Below, in pieces: positions 29,805 to 39,600 of a stretch of DNA of 64,000 nt (position 1 is its first letter; each line of letters starts with the position of its first letter). The DNA is taken from NCBI RefSeq assembly GCF_025836995.1, contig NZ_CP107546.1, positions 2,728,001-2,792,000 on the forward strand. The letters run 5' to 3'. The DNA comes from Microbacterium sp. M28. GTDB taxonomy: Bacteria; Actinomycetota; Actinomycetes; Actinomycetales; Microbacteriaceae. Under the pieces are notes generated by a model, which saw only the letters and a list, made by a program, of their open reading frames with translations, was not told the origin of the DNA and made no database searches. A program made the position numbers and the translations under genes.

Positions 29805-32464
29805 GCTCGCCTCTCGCTTCCTGCGACGGCCGGGGCCGTCACCGTGATCTCGTGAGTTCCGCTGGACAGGGGGCCGGATGCCGCAGAGCCGTCGACCGTG
29901 ACGACCGACGCGTCGGTCACCGGCAGGTCCAGTTCCGCCGTGACGCCGAACGGCACCTCCACTGTCGCCCGGAGTCCGTCGGCGTCGATCCGCCAGTCGA
30001 TCGCGAGCCGCCCGTACGCGGTGTCGATGGATGCCGCGGCGTGATCGAGTTGCGCGGCGGGCCGCGGGGCGATCCGTGTCCGGCGGTAACCCGCCTCGGC
30101 CGGCGCGAGACCCGCCACCGTCCGGTAGACCCAGTTGATCATCGCTCCGTACGCGTAGTGGTTGAACGAGAGCATGCTGCCGCCGGAATCGTGCGACCCG
30201 GCATCCATGTCTCCCGAGTGGATGCTGCCGTCCGGACGGATCGCATCCCAGCGCTCCCAGACCGTCGTCGCTCCGCGGTCGACCTGATAGAGCCAGCTGG
30301 GCGCGTCCCGGCGGAGCAGCATGAGGTACGCCTCGTCGAGGTGGCCGTTGTTCGACAGCGCGAACAGGACGAGGGGTGTGCCGAGGAAGCCCGTCGAGAT
30401 GCGGCCGTTCTCGGCGCGGACGTCAGCGGCGAGATCGTCGGCGATCGCGGCGCGCTCGGCGGCCGGCGCGATCGCGAACTCGAGTGCGAGCGCCGCACCG
30501 GTCTGCGTGGCCGCGGCCTCGGCTCCCCAGCGTTCCCAGGTCGTGGCCGCGACTCGGTCAGCGAGCGCGTCGTACCCGGCGCCCCGTGTCGGGTCGCCGA
30601 CGAGGCGTTCGGCACGGGCGAGAAGCCGGGCGGAGTGCACGTAGAACGCGTTCGCGACATAGTCGCTGGAGACCTTCGCCTCCCACGGCCGCTCGCCTGG
30701 GGCATCCGGATCGAGCCAGTCGCCGTACTGGAACGGCTCCGTGGGCAGGACGACGCCGTCGCCCGCGCGGCGGCGCAGGTGCTCCACCCAGCGGCGCATG
30801 CTGCCCAGTTGCTGACGGAGCACCTCGTCGCTGCCGGATGCCTCGTACACCGCCCAGGGGACGATCGTCGCAGCATCCGCCCAGCCGGCGCGGCCCATGT
30901 TGTCGACCGGCCCCGCGCCCATGCGCATGTCTTCGAAACGGATGATGTCCGGCACCACCGACGCGACGCCGCCCTCATCGGTCTGGTCGGCTTCGAGATC
31001 GCGCAGCCAGTTGCGCCAGAAGGCCTCGGCATCCATCAGCGTGCTCGCCGTCGCGGCGAACGCCTGGGCGTCGCCGGTCCACCCCAGTCGTTCGTCGCGC
31101 TGCGGGCAGTCCGTCGGCACCGACACGAAGTTGTCGCGCTGCGACCAGAACACGTTCGAGTGGAACCGGTTCAGCGCCTCGGATGCCGAGCGGAAGGTCG
31201 ACCGCGCGGGCAGGTCGCTCGAGATCGCGACGGCCGTGGCGGAGAGCACCTCGACGGGACCTTCGACCTCCGCGTGCTGGAAGCCGTGGAAGGTGAACTG
31301 CGGCTCGAGCACGTGCTCGCCGTCGCGGTCGAGCGTGTACGAATCGGTCGCCTTGGCGCTGCGCAGCGCTGCCGTGTGCAGCGCACCGGACGGCTCGAGG
31401 ATCTCGGCATGACGGACGGTGACGACGTCGCCGGCGCGGCCGCGGACCACCAGCCGGACCCAGCCGGAGATGTTCTGCCCCGCGTCGAACTGCACGGCTC
31501 CGTCGCGGTCCGTCCGCGTCATCCCGAGCTCCTCCACGACGCGGATCGGCGGAGCGGAACGCGGCTCGAAGCGGGCCAGGTCGGTAGGGATGACGGATGC
31601 CGGAGTCCACCCGGAGTCGTCGAAGGATGCCTCGTGGACGCCCTCGGCGCGCAGACGCAGATCAGTGACAGTGCCGTCGTAGATGCTCGCCGACCGTACG
31701 GCGCCGAACCCACCGCGCCACGTCTCGTCGGTGGCGACGAGCACCCCGTCCTCGGTGTCGATCTGGGCGATGGCCCCTGAGCGGTCGCCGTAGATCTCCG
31801 TGCGATCGGCGAAGCCCATCCGCCCGCGGTACCAGCCGTCGCCGACTTCCAGCACGATCGTGTTCGCCCCTTCGCGCAGGAGTCCTGTCACGTCGAGGGT
31901 GTCCATCAGCACGCGGGTGCCGTACGAAGTCCACCCCGGCGTGAGCCTGGCGTCGCCGGCGCGTACGCCGTTGATCCAGGCATCCACGAGTCCGAGCGCG
32001 CTGAGCCGCAGACGAGCCTGTTGCGGAATGCGGTCGACCTGGAAGGTGGTGCGCAGCAGCGCCACCGGCCCTTCGACCTCGCTCGGGATGCCGATCACGG
32101 CGGCGCTGAGGTCACCGGCGTCCCGCCCCGCCTCGACGACGAGCTCGTCGCTCCACTCCGTCCACCCCGACGGCGTCGCGATCCGCACCGCGAATCGTCG
32201 ACGCTCTCCGGACGCGAGATCGCCCACCGGGATCGCGACCGAATCGGGGCCGGCGACGACCTCGCCCGGCGTGCACTCGCCGTCCGCAGGGCCTGTCGCG
32301 AGCTGATACGCGATCTGGTCGGCACCCGGCGTGGAGCTTTCGCTGCGCCAGGTCAGACGCAGCCCACGGGACGGGATGCCGAGCAGCCCCGCGCCGTGCT
32401 GCGAGCTCAGTGACACGATGTGCGTCGCCGCGTCGAACCGGGTGAGGGGTGGGGTGGCCGTCAT
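29801..32464 (-). CDS. Alpha-L-rhamnosidase, GH78 (second copy)
   Basis: The 887-residue paralogue of the downstream GH78 enzyme has the same domain order. RDERLGWTGDAQAF (near residue 455) carries the general acid, and ATTVWERWDAIRPDG the second glutamate. It also lacks a signal peptide. A longer frame to 32500 exists, but the ATG at 32464 has GGAAGGA eight bases upstream and opens directly before the first beta domain (LTRFDAATHIVSLSS). It heads the GH78-GH78-LacI transcript, divergent from an ABC importer; a regulated region of 185 bases separates them. Two enzymes suggest different linkages or aglycones. Confidence 0.93.
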   Translation of the reverse strand: MTATPPLTRFDAATHIVSLSSQHGAGLLGIPSRGLRLTWRSESSTPGADQIAYQLATGPADGECTPGEVVAGPDSVAIPVGDLASGERRRFAVRIATPSGWTEWSDELVVEAGRDAGDLSAAVIGIPSEVEGPVALLRTTFQVDRIPQQARLRLSALGLVDAWINGVRAGDARLTPGWTSYGTRVLMDTLDVTGLLREGANTIVLEVGDGWYRGRMGFADRTEIYGDRSGAIAQIDTEDGVLVATDETWRGGFGAVRSASIYDGTVTDLRLRAEGVHEASFDDSGWTPASVIPTDLARFEPRSAPPIRVVEELGMTRTDRDGAVQFDAGQNISGWVRLVVRGRAGDVVTVRHAEILEPSGALHTAALRSAKATDSYTLDRDGEHVLEPQFTFHGFQHAEVEGPVEVLSATAVAISSDLPARSTFRSASEALNRFHSNVFWSQRDNFVSVPTDCPQRDERLGWTGDAQAFAATASTLMDAEAFWRNWLRDLEADQTDEGGVASVVPDIIRFEDMRMGAGPVDNMGRAGWADAATIVPWAVYEASGSDEVLRQQLGSMRRWVEHLRRRAGDGVVLPTEPFQYGDWLDPDAPGERPWEAKVSSDYVANAFYVHSARLLARAERLVGDPTRGAGYDALADRVAATTWERWGAEAAATQTGAALALEFAIAPAAERAAIADDLAADVRAENGRISTGFLGTPLVLFALSNNGHLDEAYLMLLRRDAPSWLYQVDRGATTVWERWDAIRPDGSIHSGDMDAGSHDSGGSMLSFNHYAYGAMINWVYRTVAGLAPAEAGYRRTRIAPRPAAQLDHAAASIDTAYGRLAIDWRIDADGLRATVEVPFGVTAELDLPVTDASVVTVDGSAASGPLSSGTHEITVTAPAVAGSERRA

Positions 32465-32513
32465 GGCGTCGTTCCTTCCACTGTGCGCGTCCTCGCGCAC
32501 GACTCATTTCGGA

Positions 32514-32587
32514 AACGATCGTTGACTCTCGTCTCGGATCGTCGTACCTTACGGGGAGTTGAATGGTTTCAACGCGTCCCATTCAAC
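32514..32587 (+). promoter_or_regulatory. Promoter and operators of the rhamnose ABC importer
   Basis: TTGACT (32522-32527) and TACCTT (32545-32550) are 17 bases apart, a good promoter. At the expected start site lies GTTGAATGGTTTCAAC (32558-32573); its complement contains TTGAAACCATTCA, differing by one base from the rha-operon site at 41603. GTTGAATGG (32558-32566) also pairs perfectly with CCATTCAAC (32579-32587). A ten-base palindrome AACGATCGTT (32514-32523) overlaps the -35 and may serve the divergent rhamnosidase promoter. Confidence 0.65.
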
Positions 32588-32649
32588 AGCATGACGGTCT
32601 CGACGTCGAGACCGCAACCACGAGTCAGCTTTTACATGGAGGTAGAAGG

Positions 32650-33963
32650 ATGGACAGCACCCGTACCCGAAGGGCTCTCCTCGCCGCAGTCGGCGTCGCA
32701 GCCCTCGCAGTCCCGCTCGCCGCCTGCAGCACCGGCGGCGGCGAAAGCGCCGACGGCAAGGTCGAGATCAGTTTCCTCACGGGGAACACCGGCACCAACA
32801 TCGAGGTCGCCGAAGCGCTCATCGAGGCGTTCGAGGCGGAGAACCCCGACATCACCGTCAAACTGGAATCGCAGCCGGCAGGCACCGAGGGCGACAACCT
32901 CATGAAGACGAAGCTGTCCACCGGCGAGATGGACGACGTCTTCTATTACAATTCCGGTTCGCTCTTCCAGGCCCTGAACCCGGACCAGAACCTCGTCCCG
33001 CTGGACGATCAGGACTGGGTGGACGACCTCGACGACACGATGAAGGCCGTCGTGTCGACCGAGAACGGTGTCTACGGCGCCCCGTTCGGTGCGACGCAGG
33101 CCGGCGCCGTCGTCTACAACAAGAAGGTCTACGCCGACCTGGGCCTGGAGATCCCGAAGAGCTGGGACGAGTTCGCCGCGAACAACGAGGCGATCAAGGC
33201 CGCGGGCATCACCCCCGTCATCCAGACCTACGGCGACACCTGGACGAGCCAGCTGTTCATCCTCGGCGACTTCGGGAACGTGCTCGCGCAGGACGAGGAG
33301 TGGGCCGATGAGTACACCGCCGGTCAGCGGAAATACGCCGACGAACCGGCCCTGCAGGGCTTCGCGAACCAGCAGGAGGGCTTCGAGGCCGGCTGGTGGA
33401 ACGAGGACTTCGCCTCAGCCGTCTACGACGACGGCGCCCGCATGGTCGCGACCGGCGAGGGAGCGCACTACCCGATCCTCACCGGGATCGTCTCGACCTT
33501 CCAGCAGAACTTCCCCGAGGAGCTCGAGAACCTCGGCGTCTTCCCGCTGCCGGCGCAGAACGCCGAGGACACCAAGCTGACGGTGTGGCTGCCCAACGCC
33601 GTGTACATCCCGAAGACCACCGAAGGCGCCGAACTGGAAGCGGCGAAGAAGCTCGTCGCCTTCATCAACTCCCCCGGCGGATGCGAGATCCAGACCACGG
33701 TGATGGCGCCGAGCGGCCCCTTCGCCACGAGCGCCTGCACGCTCCCGGACGACGTGCCCAGCCTGCTGACCGACATGCAGCCCTACTTCGACGAGGGCAA
33801 CACGAACCCGGCGCTCGAGTTCCTCTCCCCCATCAAGGGACCGAACCTCGAGAACATCACCGTGGAGGTCGGCAGCGGCATCCGCCCGGCAGACGAGGGC
33901 GCGGCGCTCTACGACGAAGACGTGAAGAAGCAGGCTCAGCAGCTCGGCCTCGACGGCTGGTGA
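32650..33963 (+). CDS. CUT1-type ABC transporter sugar-binding lipoprotein
   Basis: The 437-residue lipoprotein captures oligosaccharides or glycosides for import. The signal peptide ends in the lipobox VPLAAC (Cys26). The mature part is a type 1 extracellular solute-binding fold (VEISFLTGNTGTNIEVAEALIEAFEAENPDI, GVYGAPFGATQAGAVVYNKK, YGDTWTSQLF). A longer frame starts at 32563, but the ATG at 32650 has GGAGG upstream and opens the signal sequence. It is first in a three-gene importer and is divergent from two cytoplasmic rhamnosidases, so the cargo is probably a rhamnoside. The hairpin at 33980-34006 may raise its level over the permeases. Confidence 0.9.
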   Translation: MDSTRTRRALLAAVGVAALAVPLAACSTGGGESADGKVEISFLTGNTGTNIEVAEALIEAFEAENPDITVKLESQPAGTEGDNLMKTKLSTGEMDDVFYYNSGSLFQALNPDQNLVPLDDQDWVDDLDDTMKAVVSTENGVYGAPFGATQAGAVVYNKKVYADLGLEIPKSWDEFAANNEAIKAAGITPVIQTYGDTWTSQLFILGDFGNVLAQDEEWADEYTAGQRKYADEPALQGFANQQEGFEAGWWNEDFASAVYDDGARMVATGEGAHYPILTGIVSTFQQNFPEELENLGVFPLPAQNAEDTKLTVWLPNAVYIPKTTEGAELEAAKKLVAFINSPGGCEIQTTVMAPSGPFATSACTLPDDVPSLLTDMQPYFDEGNTNPALEFLSPIKGPNLENITVEVGSGIRPADEGAALYDEDVKKQAQQLGLDGW

Positions 33964-33979
33964 TCCCCGCCTGACCCCG

Positions 33980-34006
33980 GTGCGGGCCCCGTCGCGGGGC
34001 CCGCAC
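33980..34006 (+). other. Intercistronic hairpin between binding protein and permease
   Basis: GTGCGGGCCCCG and CGGGGCCCGCAC form a perfect 12-base stem with the loop TCG, 17 bases after the binding-protein stop. No T-run follows. Such hairpins commonly protect the binding-protein part of the mRNA or cause partial termination, giving more binding protein than permease. Confidence 0.65.
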
Positions 34007-34029
34007 CCCTCGACTTCGACGGAGACATC

Positions 34030-34926
34030 ATGACCGCTGCTGTTTCAGCACCCCCTGGGAAGCGAAAAGGCATCAAGAGCTCGTACCCGACGTGGTTCTA
34101 CATCCCGTCCGCGGTGCTCTACATCGTTCTGTTCGCCATCCCCACCTTCGCCTCGTTCTACTTCAGCCTCACCCGATGGTCACTCTTCGACATCGAGTTC
34201 ATCGGCTTCGACAATTACGTCCAGTTCTTCACCGAGCCCATGCTCGTGCAGGGCTTCGTCAACACATTCATCTACGGTTTCATCACGAGCGCCCTGAAGG
34301 TCGTGTTCGGCCTGGCCCTCGCCCTGCTGCTGACCGGCTCGATCCTCGGCCGCGGGTATCTGCGTTCGACGATCTTCTTCCCCGTGCTGGTGTCGACGGT
34401 CGGCATCGGCATCACGTTCAAGGTGCTGATGGATCCGTTCGACGGACTCATCAATCAGACGCTGGCCCTCATCGGCGTCCAGGGCCCCGGATGGCTCACC
34501 GACCCCGCGTGGGCGCTGATCTCGGTCGCCCTCGTGGACGTCTGGAAGGGCGTGGGCATCGCCACGCTGATCTTCATCGCCGGCCTCGTCGCGATCCCCC
34601 AGGAGTACTTCGAGGCCGCCAAGGTCGACGGCGCGAGCGCCTGGCAGCGGTTCAGGAACATCACCCTTCCGCTGGTGCAGCCGGCCACGGCGACGGTCAT
34701 CCTGCTGTCGCTCATCGGCGGTCTCCGCTCGTTCGAGCTCATCTGGTCGATGACCAGAGGCGGACCGGGCTTCACCAGCGACGTGATCGCGTCGGTCATC
34801 TACAAGCAGTACCAGGCGGGCTTCTACGGCCTGTCGACCGCCGGCAACGTGGTGCTGTTCATCGTGGTGACGGCGATCATCGTGCCCATCCAGTACATCC
34901 TCAACAAGAGGCAGGTGGAGTCATGA
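34030..34926 (+). CDS. CUT1 sugar ABC transporter permease (MalF/UgpA type)
   Basis: The 298-residue permease has six predicted membrane helices. The ATPase-docking EAA loop is present as EAAKVDGASAWQRFRNITLPLVQP (residues about 196-219, split here as EYFEAAKVDGASAWQRF). The N terminus is short and cytoplasmic. GGAG precedes the ATG at 34030. Its stop overlaps the second permease start (ATGA), as usual for the heterodimeric pair. Confidence 0.92.
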   Translation: MTAAVSAPPGKRKGIKSSYPTWFYIPSAVLYIVLFAIPTFASFYFSLTRWSLFDIEFIGFDNYVQFFTEPMLVQGFVNTFIYGFITSALKVVFGLALALLLTGSILGRGYLRSTIFFPVLVSTVGIGITFKVLMDPFDGLINQTLALIGVQGPGWLTDPAWALISVALVDVWKGVGIATLIFIAGLVAIPQEYFEAAKVDGASAWQRFRNITLPLVQPATATVILLSLIGGLRSFELIWSMTRGGPGFTSDVIASVIYKQYQAGFYGLSTAGNVVLFIVVTAIIVPIQYILNKRQVES

Positions 34927-35834
34927 CCCTCACCCGCACCATCACCACGGCCGGATCGTCGCGGGCGCGGATCGCCAAGGCTGATCGTCGACCGATGACG
35001 CCTCGCCTGTTCCTGACCCGCTACGTGGTCGGCATCGTCGCGATCCTCGCCTCGATCGTGGTGTTCATCGTGCCGTTCGCGTTCATCTTCCTCACGGCGG
35101 TCAAGAACCCGCAGGAGGCCTCGCTCTTCGAGTTCTCGTTGCCGGCTCAGGGCTGGTACCTGTGGGAGAACATCGTCACGGTCATGCAGGCACGCGACTG
35201 GATGCTGGTCACCGCGTTCATCAACTCCACCGTCCTCACCGTCGCGAGCGTGGCGATCATGGTCGTATTCGCCGCGATGGTCGGGTACATCCTGCAGCGG
35301 CGCAGGTCGAAGTGGAACGCCGTCATCAACATCTTCGTGCTGGCCGGACTCATCGTGCCGCCTGCTGTGGTTCCGACGATCTGGGTCCTCCAGGGCATCG
35401 GCCTGTTCAAGACCATGCCCGGAATGATCCTCATCGAGGCGACGTTCGGTCTGAGCTTCTGCATCCTGCTCTTCCGCGCGTTCGTTTCGACGATCCCGCG
35501 TGAGCTGGACGAGGCGGCCGTGATCGACGGCGCAGGACCCCTGCGGCTGTTCTTCCAGGTGGTCATGCCGCTGCTCAAGCCGGTCGCAGTGACGGTGATC
35601 GTGGTCCAGTCGGTCGCGGTGTTCAACGACTTCACCGGCCCGCTGTACTTCCTTCCGGGCGACGCGAACGCGACCGTCCAGCTGACGCTGTACAACTTCC
35701 AGAGTCAGAGCCTCAGCCAGTGGAACCTGCTGTTCATGAACATCCTGCTCATCACGGTGCCGCCGCTGATCATGTACATCTTCTTCCAGCGCCAGATCGT
35801 CGCCGGCATGACCAGCGGAGCCGTCAAGGGCTAG
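34923..35834 (+). CDS. CUT1 sugar ABC transporter permease (MalG/UgpE type)
   Basis: The 303-residue partner permease has six helices and the EAA loop DEAAVIDGAGPLRLFFQVVMP (about residues 197-217). It begins at an ATG overlapping the first permease stop. No ATP-binding gene follows; the transporter must borrow an ATPase encoded elsewhere, as MsiK serves several CUT1 importers in actinobacteria. The stop TAG lies inside CTAG, which also gives the stop of the convergent nucleotidyltransferase gene. Confidence 0.92.
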   Translation: MTLTRTITTAGSSRARIAKADRRPMTPRLFLTRYVVGIVAILASIVVFIVPFAFIFLTAVKNPQEASLFEFSLPAQGWYLWENIVTVMQARDWMLVTAFINSTVLTVASVAIMVVFAAMVGYILQRRRSKWNAVINIFVLAGLIVPPAVVPTIWVLQGIGLFKTMPGMILIEATFGLSFCILLFRAFVSTIPRELDEAAVIDGAGPLRLFFQVVMPLLKPVAVTVIVVQSVAVFNDFTGPLYFLPGDANATVQLTLYNFQSQSLSQWNLLFMNILLITVPPLIMYIFFQRQIVAGMTSGAVKG

Positions 35835-36613
35835 AAGTACTCGGCCGGGATCGTGCCCCGCAGCCAGGCGAGCTCGTTGTCACGGATGAACACCGACAAC
35901 GACTCGTCGCGGGTCTGATCCCGGCCGAGCCAGTCGTCGATGATCGCGATGAGCGCGTTCGCCGTCGTCGTTCCCGGCGCGGCCACCACGGCATCCCACG
36001 CCTCGACGAAGCCATCGGGGCTCGGGATCTCGCGCACGAGCCGATGGATGTACTTCGGGCCGGGCATCAGCCGGTGTGCACTCGCGAGTGCGGCGCGCGC
36101 GGCCGCGAGCGTCAGGTGCACGGCGGCATGTTGCAGCAGGAACGGGTCGCCGTGCTCCTCGGCCTGACGCAGGAAGTAGCCGCCGTGCAGGTGCGCCTGC
36201 GCGACGTGCGAGCGGATGCGCTCGGCCCACACCTCGTCGCCGAGCGAGCTGATCCGCTCGACCAGGGCCGGGAGCTCCTCCGAGCGGCTGAAGACCGCAC
36301 GCGCCCCCGCGAACGAGGCACGCGTCGGATCGTCGGCCCGCCGCACAGCCGTGCGCAGATAGGCGAGGTCGGCGAGCTTCACGTCGATGTACGACCCCGG
36401 GTAGTCCAGCCCGTGCCGGTCGATCCACGCCCACCGGTCCTCGGCGGTGGCTGCGGCGAACGCCTCAGCCGTGACGACGAGATAGACGTCGACGTCCGAG
36501 TCGTCCCGCTCGGTTCCGCGCGCGACCGACCCGATGACCACGACGCCGACGGTGTCAGGGTTCGCAGCGACCTGCGCGACGTAGGCGTCCAGCGCCCGTT
36601 GCTGATGCTCCAT
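35831..36613 (-). CDS. Nucleotidyltransferase-fold protein (aminoglycoside adenylyltransferase-like)
   Basis: The 260-residue protein has an N-terminal polymerase-beta-type nucleotidyltransferase domain with the catalytic pattern GSVARGTERDDSDVDVYLVV (residues about 28-47: GS, then DxD). A helical C-terminal half follows (about 110-230), as in streptomycin/spectinomycin adenylyltransferases and related toxin-antitoxin or tRNA-modifying enzymes. The ATG at 36613 starts the first helix; a longer frame is not supported. It converges on the permease gene, sharing the CTAG stop. Its substrate is unknown and resistance cannot be inferred from the sequence alone. It breaks up the rhamnose island and is functionally unrelated to it. 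Confidence 0.72.
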   Translation of the reverse strand: MEHQQRALDAYVAQVAANPDTVGVVVIGSVARGTERDDSDVDVYLVVTAEAFAAATAEDRWAWIDRHGLDYPGSYIDVKLADLAYLRTAVRRADDPTRASFAGARAVFSRSEELPALVERISSLGDEVWAERIRSHVAQAHLHGGYFLRQAEEHGDPFLLQHAAVHLTLAAARAALASAHRLMPGPKYIHRLVREIPSPDGFVEAWDAVVAAPGTTTANALIAIIDDWLGRDQTRDESLSVFIRDNELAWLRGTIPAEYF

Positions 36614-36644
36614 AACGAGACACCGTAGCGGGCGGTCGCGCCGA

Positions 36645-39600
36645 TCACGGCGTGCGTCGCCGCCGCATCCCGATGAACAGCGCACCGCCGACCAGGAGGA
36701 GGACCGCGCCGGCCGCGACGCCGACCGTCACGTCGGCTCCTGTCGTCGGCAGGATGCCGGCCGCCGACGCCTTCGCGAGCGTGAACGGCTCGGACCGCAC
36801 CGATGTTCCCGAGGCGCCGATCGCTTCGAGTTCGTGCGTGCCGACCGCGGCATCCTCGGGGATGTCGAGGATCCCGGTGAGAGCGCCGTCCTCGCCGACG
36901 GTCAACGTGTCGTCGAGAGCCATCGGAGTGGAGTGCAGGACGAAGCGGACCTGCTCCCCCGGCTGGAACCCGATGAACTCGACCTGCATCCGCCCCCCGG
37001 GGACGAGCGCCGATCCTGGCGCCGCTGTCACGGTGCCGTGCGGCTGCGCAGCCGGGCCGTCCGGGCCTTCACCGCCGTCACCGGGTCCACCGGGGTTCCC
37101 GCCGCCGCCGTCGCCGGGTCCGCCCGGTCCGCCGCCGCCGTCGCCGGGCCCGCCCGGCTGTCCACCACCGGCCGCGGCCGTGCGGAAGGTCCGCACCTCG
37201 GAGTACTCGGTGCCGCCGTGCGGCCCGGTGGCGACGACGTACCAGCCGTGATCTCCCGCGGCCAGATCGCTCCAGGTCGCTGTCACCTGCGTGCCTGAGG
37301 CGACGCCGGCCTGCGCGTCGATCTCGTGCGCCGTGAGGATCTCGGCACGGAACGAGTCGGCCGCCAGCGTCTTCGGGCCTGGAACGATGCCGACCGCCGC
37401 GTACGGGATCTCGAACTCCTGCATGCCGGCCGGGTCGTTCAACGAGGGCTCGTCGGAGTCGAAGTCGTCGAGCGAGGGCGAGTACGTGCGGATGATGATC
37501 CGGCCGCCCTCGTTGTCGAAGTGCGCGAGCCGCAGGTAGCCCTGGCCGCCCTCCGGCAGTCCCTGATAGTCGAACAGCATCGAGTACACCGTGCGGTCCG
37601 CGACGCCGTCGCCGTCGTCGTCGATCTCGTCCGTGCGCGTGTACGCGTCGTGATAGTGACCCGAGCTCACCGCGAACACGTTCGGGTTGGGCGTGACGAC
37701 CTCGTCGAACACGCGCTGCGGGAACGGCCCGAGACCGCCGGTCGTGAGCATGTACTCGTGCAGGTTGATCCACACCTTCCGCTCCGGATAGCGCTGGATC
37801 ACCTCGTTCAACCAGGCGATGTCCTCGCTGTTGGCGGTCACGTCGTTCGGGGTCGGCCACCCCATGTAGATCATGAGGAAGTCGATGCCGCCGGCCGAGA
37901 CGAGGTCGTAGTGTCCGCGGTTGTCCTTGTACGACTCGCCGTACCAGGGGTTGCCGGCGTAGCGCTCTTCACCGAAGTGCTCGGAGTACTGCGTGTAATC
38001 CGCCGCGTGGCCGCCGACGTCGTGGTTGCCCGCGAGGACTCCGTACGGCAGTCCGGCCTGGTCGAGCATCGTGTACGCCGCGTCCGCGTTCTCCCACTGG
38101 TGCGCGTCGGTGTGGACGTTCACGATGTCGCCGTTGTGGATCATGTACTGCAGATTGAGGTTCTCGCGCTGCTCCAGCAGGAACTCGTGGATCGCGAGCT
38201 GGTGCGGGTAGTAGTCATCGGTCTCGTTGTAGTACTGCGTGTCACTCTCGATCGCGATCGTGAAGTCGTACGCGCTGCGGGCTGTCGCCTCGGGGTGATA
38301 CGGCGCCACCTCGCTCGTCCTGCTGGACAGGTCGTCCGCGGAGAACCCGTCCGAGTGCTGCACCAGGACGGTGAGTGCCCCGTCGACGACGTGCCCGTCG
38401 ACCGGAACGAGCGCCTCGAGCGTGAAGGCGGTCTCCTCAGCCGTCGTCAGGTGCTCGACGACCTGCTCCCACGCGCCATCGACCGTCCGCACGTACAGGA
38501 TGACCTTCGCCCCGGCGTTCGCGCTGCCGCGCCAATCCACCCGCGCCAGCGCGCCGGCACCGACCTCGGCGTCGACCGCGATCGTGTAGAGCTGGTAGGG
38601 CAGGCCGGTCGCGCTCGTCGTCTCGACGTTCACGCCGTCCGTACCGAGCAGCGCCGCCAGGTCCGCCTCGCCGAGCACTTCGCCGGCACTGCGATCCGCT
38701 GCCTGCGAGTCGGCGACGGTGCCTCGCAGGGCGACGAGGCCTTCGTCGCCCGGCGCGTACCCGTACCCGGCACGGAAGCTCACATCGAGCGCGTCGCCCT
38801 CGGCGGATGTCGGGGTGGCGGCGAGCTCGGCCGTGTCGCCCTCGATGATCTCCCCGTCGGTCGGACCGTCGAGCTGGATCGCCGGCTGCTCGTCGGCCGT
38901 CTCGAAGGACACCGTCGTCGTGGCGGCGTTGCCGACGGCATCCGTCGCGGTGAACTCGGCGACGTGCGCACCCGGCGCGAGCGCGAGGGACGACGTCGCG
39001 AGCGGGAGCGCGATCGGCTTGCCGTCGAGCACACCGGTGATCTCCGCGACTCCCGCTCCACCGTCGGTCGCCGCGGCGTCCACGACGAGGTGCCCGCGGT
39101 ACCGCTCGCCTTCGACGACCGTCGGCTCGATGGCGGGCGCCGTGTTGTCGACGACGACGGTCCTGGTCACAGCGTCCGCGCCGGAGCGTGCGGTCACGGC
39201 GTGCTCGCCGTCCTCCGCGGCCGTCGTGTCCCAGACGGTCGACACGGACGTGAAGGCATCCTCCGGAATCGTGAACGTCGCGAGGAAGGAGACGAGGGAG
39301 GCATCGCTGAAGGCGATCCGCTCGGCCGGATCCGGGCAGTCGACGAACGCGGGCGCGGTGACCTGTCCGTTCTCCTCCCTGGTCGTCGCGCAGTGGTCCG
39401 CGTACAGCACACGTCCGTCTGGGAGCGCGAGTCGCGGGTTCTGGGCGGCGAAGTCGTCGTTGTTCTCGTTGACGTCGGCGTTCGGCCACGCTTTGGTCCC
39501 CGCGGTGATCGACAGGGTGACCTGCTCCCCGGGCGCGACGCGCTCGACGGGGACGGTCGCATCCACCGTGACGATGCGGGCGTAGTAACCCTCGTCGAAG

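Noticed and set aside
35831-36613. Calling the nucleotidyltransferase an antibiotic-resistance gene
   Set aside because: Only the general GS...DxD fold pattern is visible; many such proteins act on other substrates.
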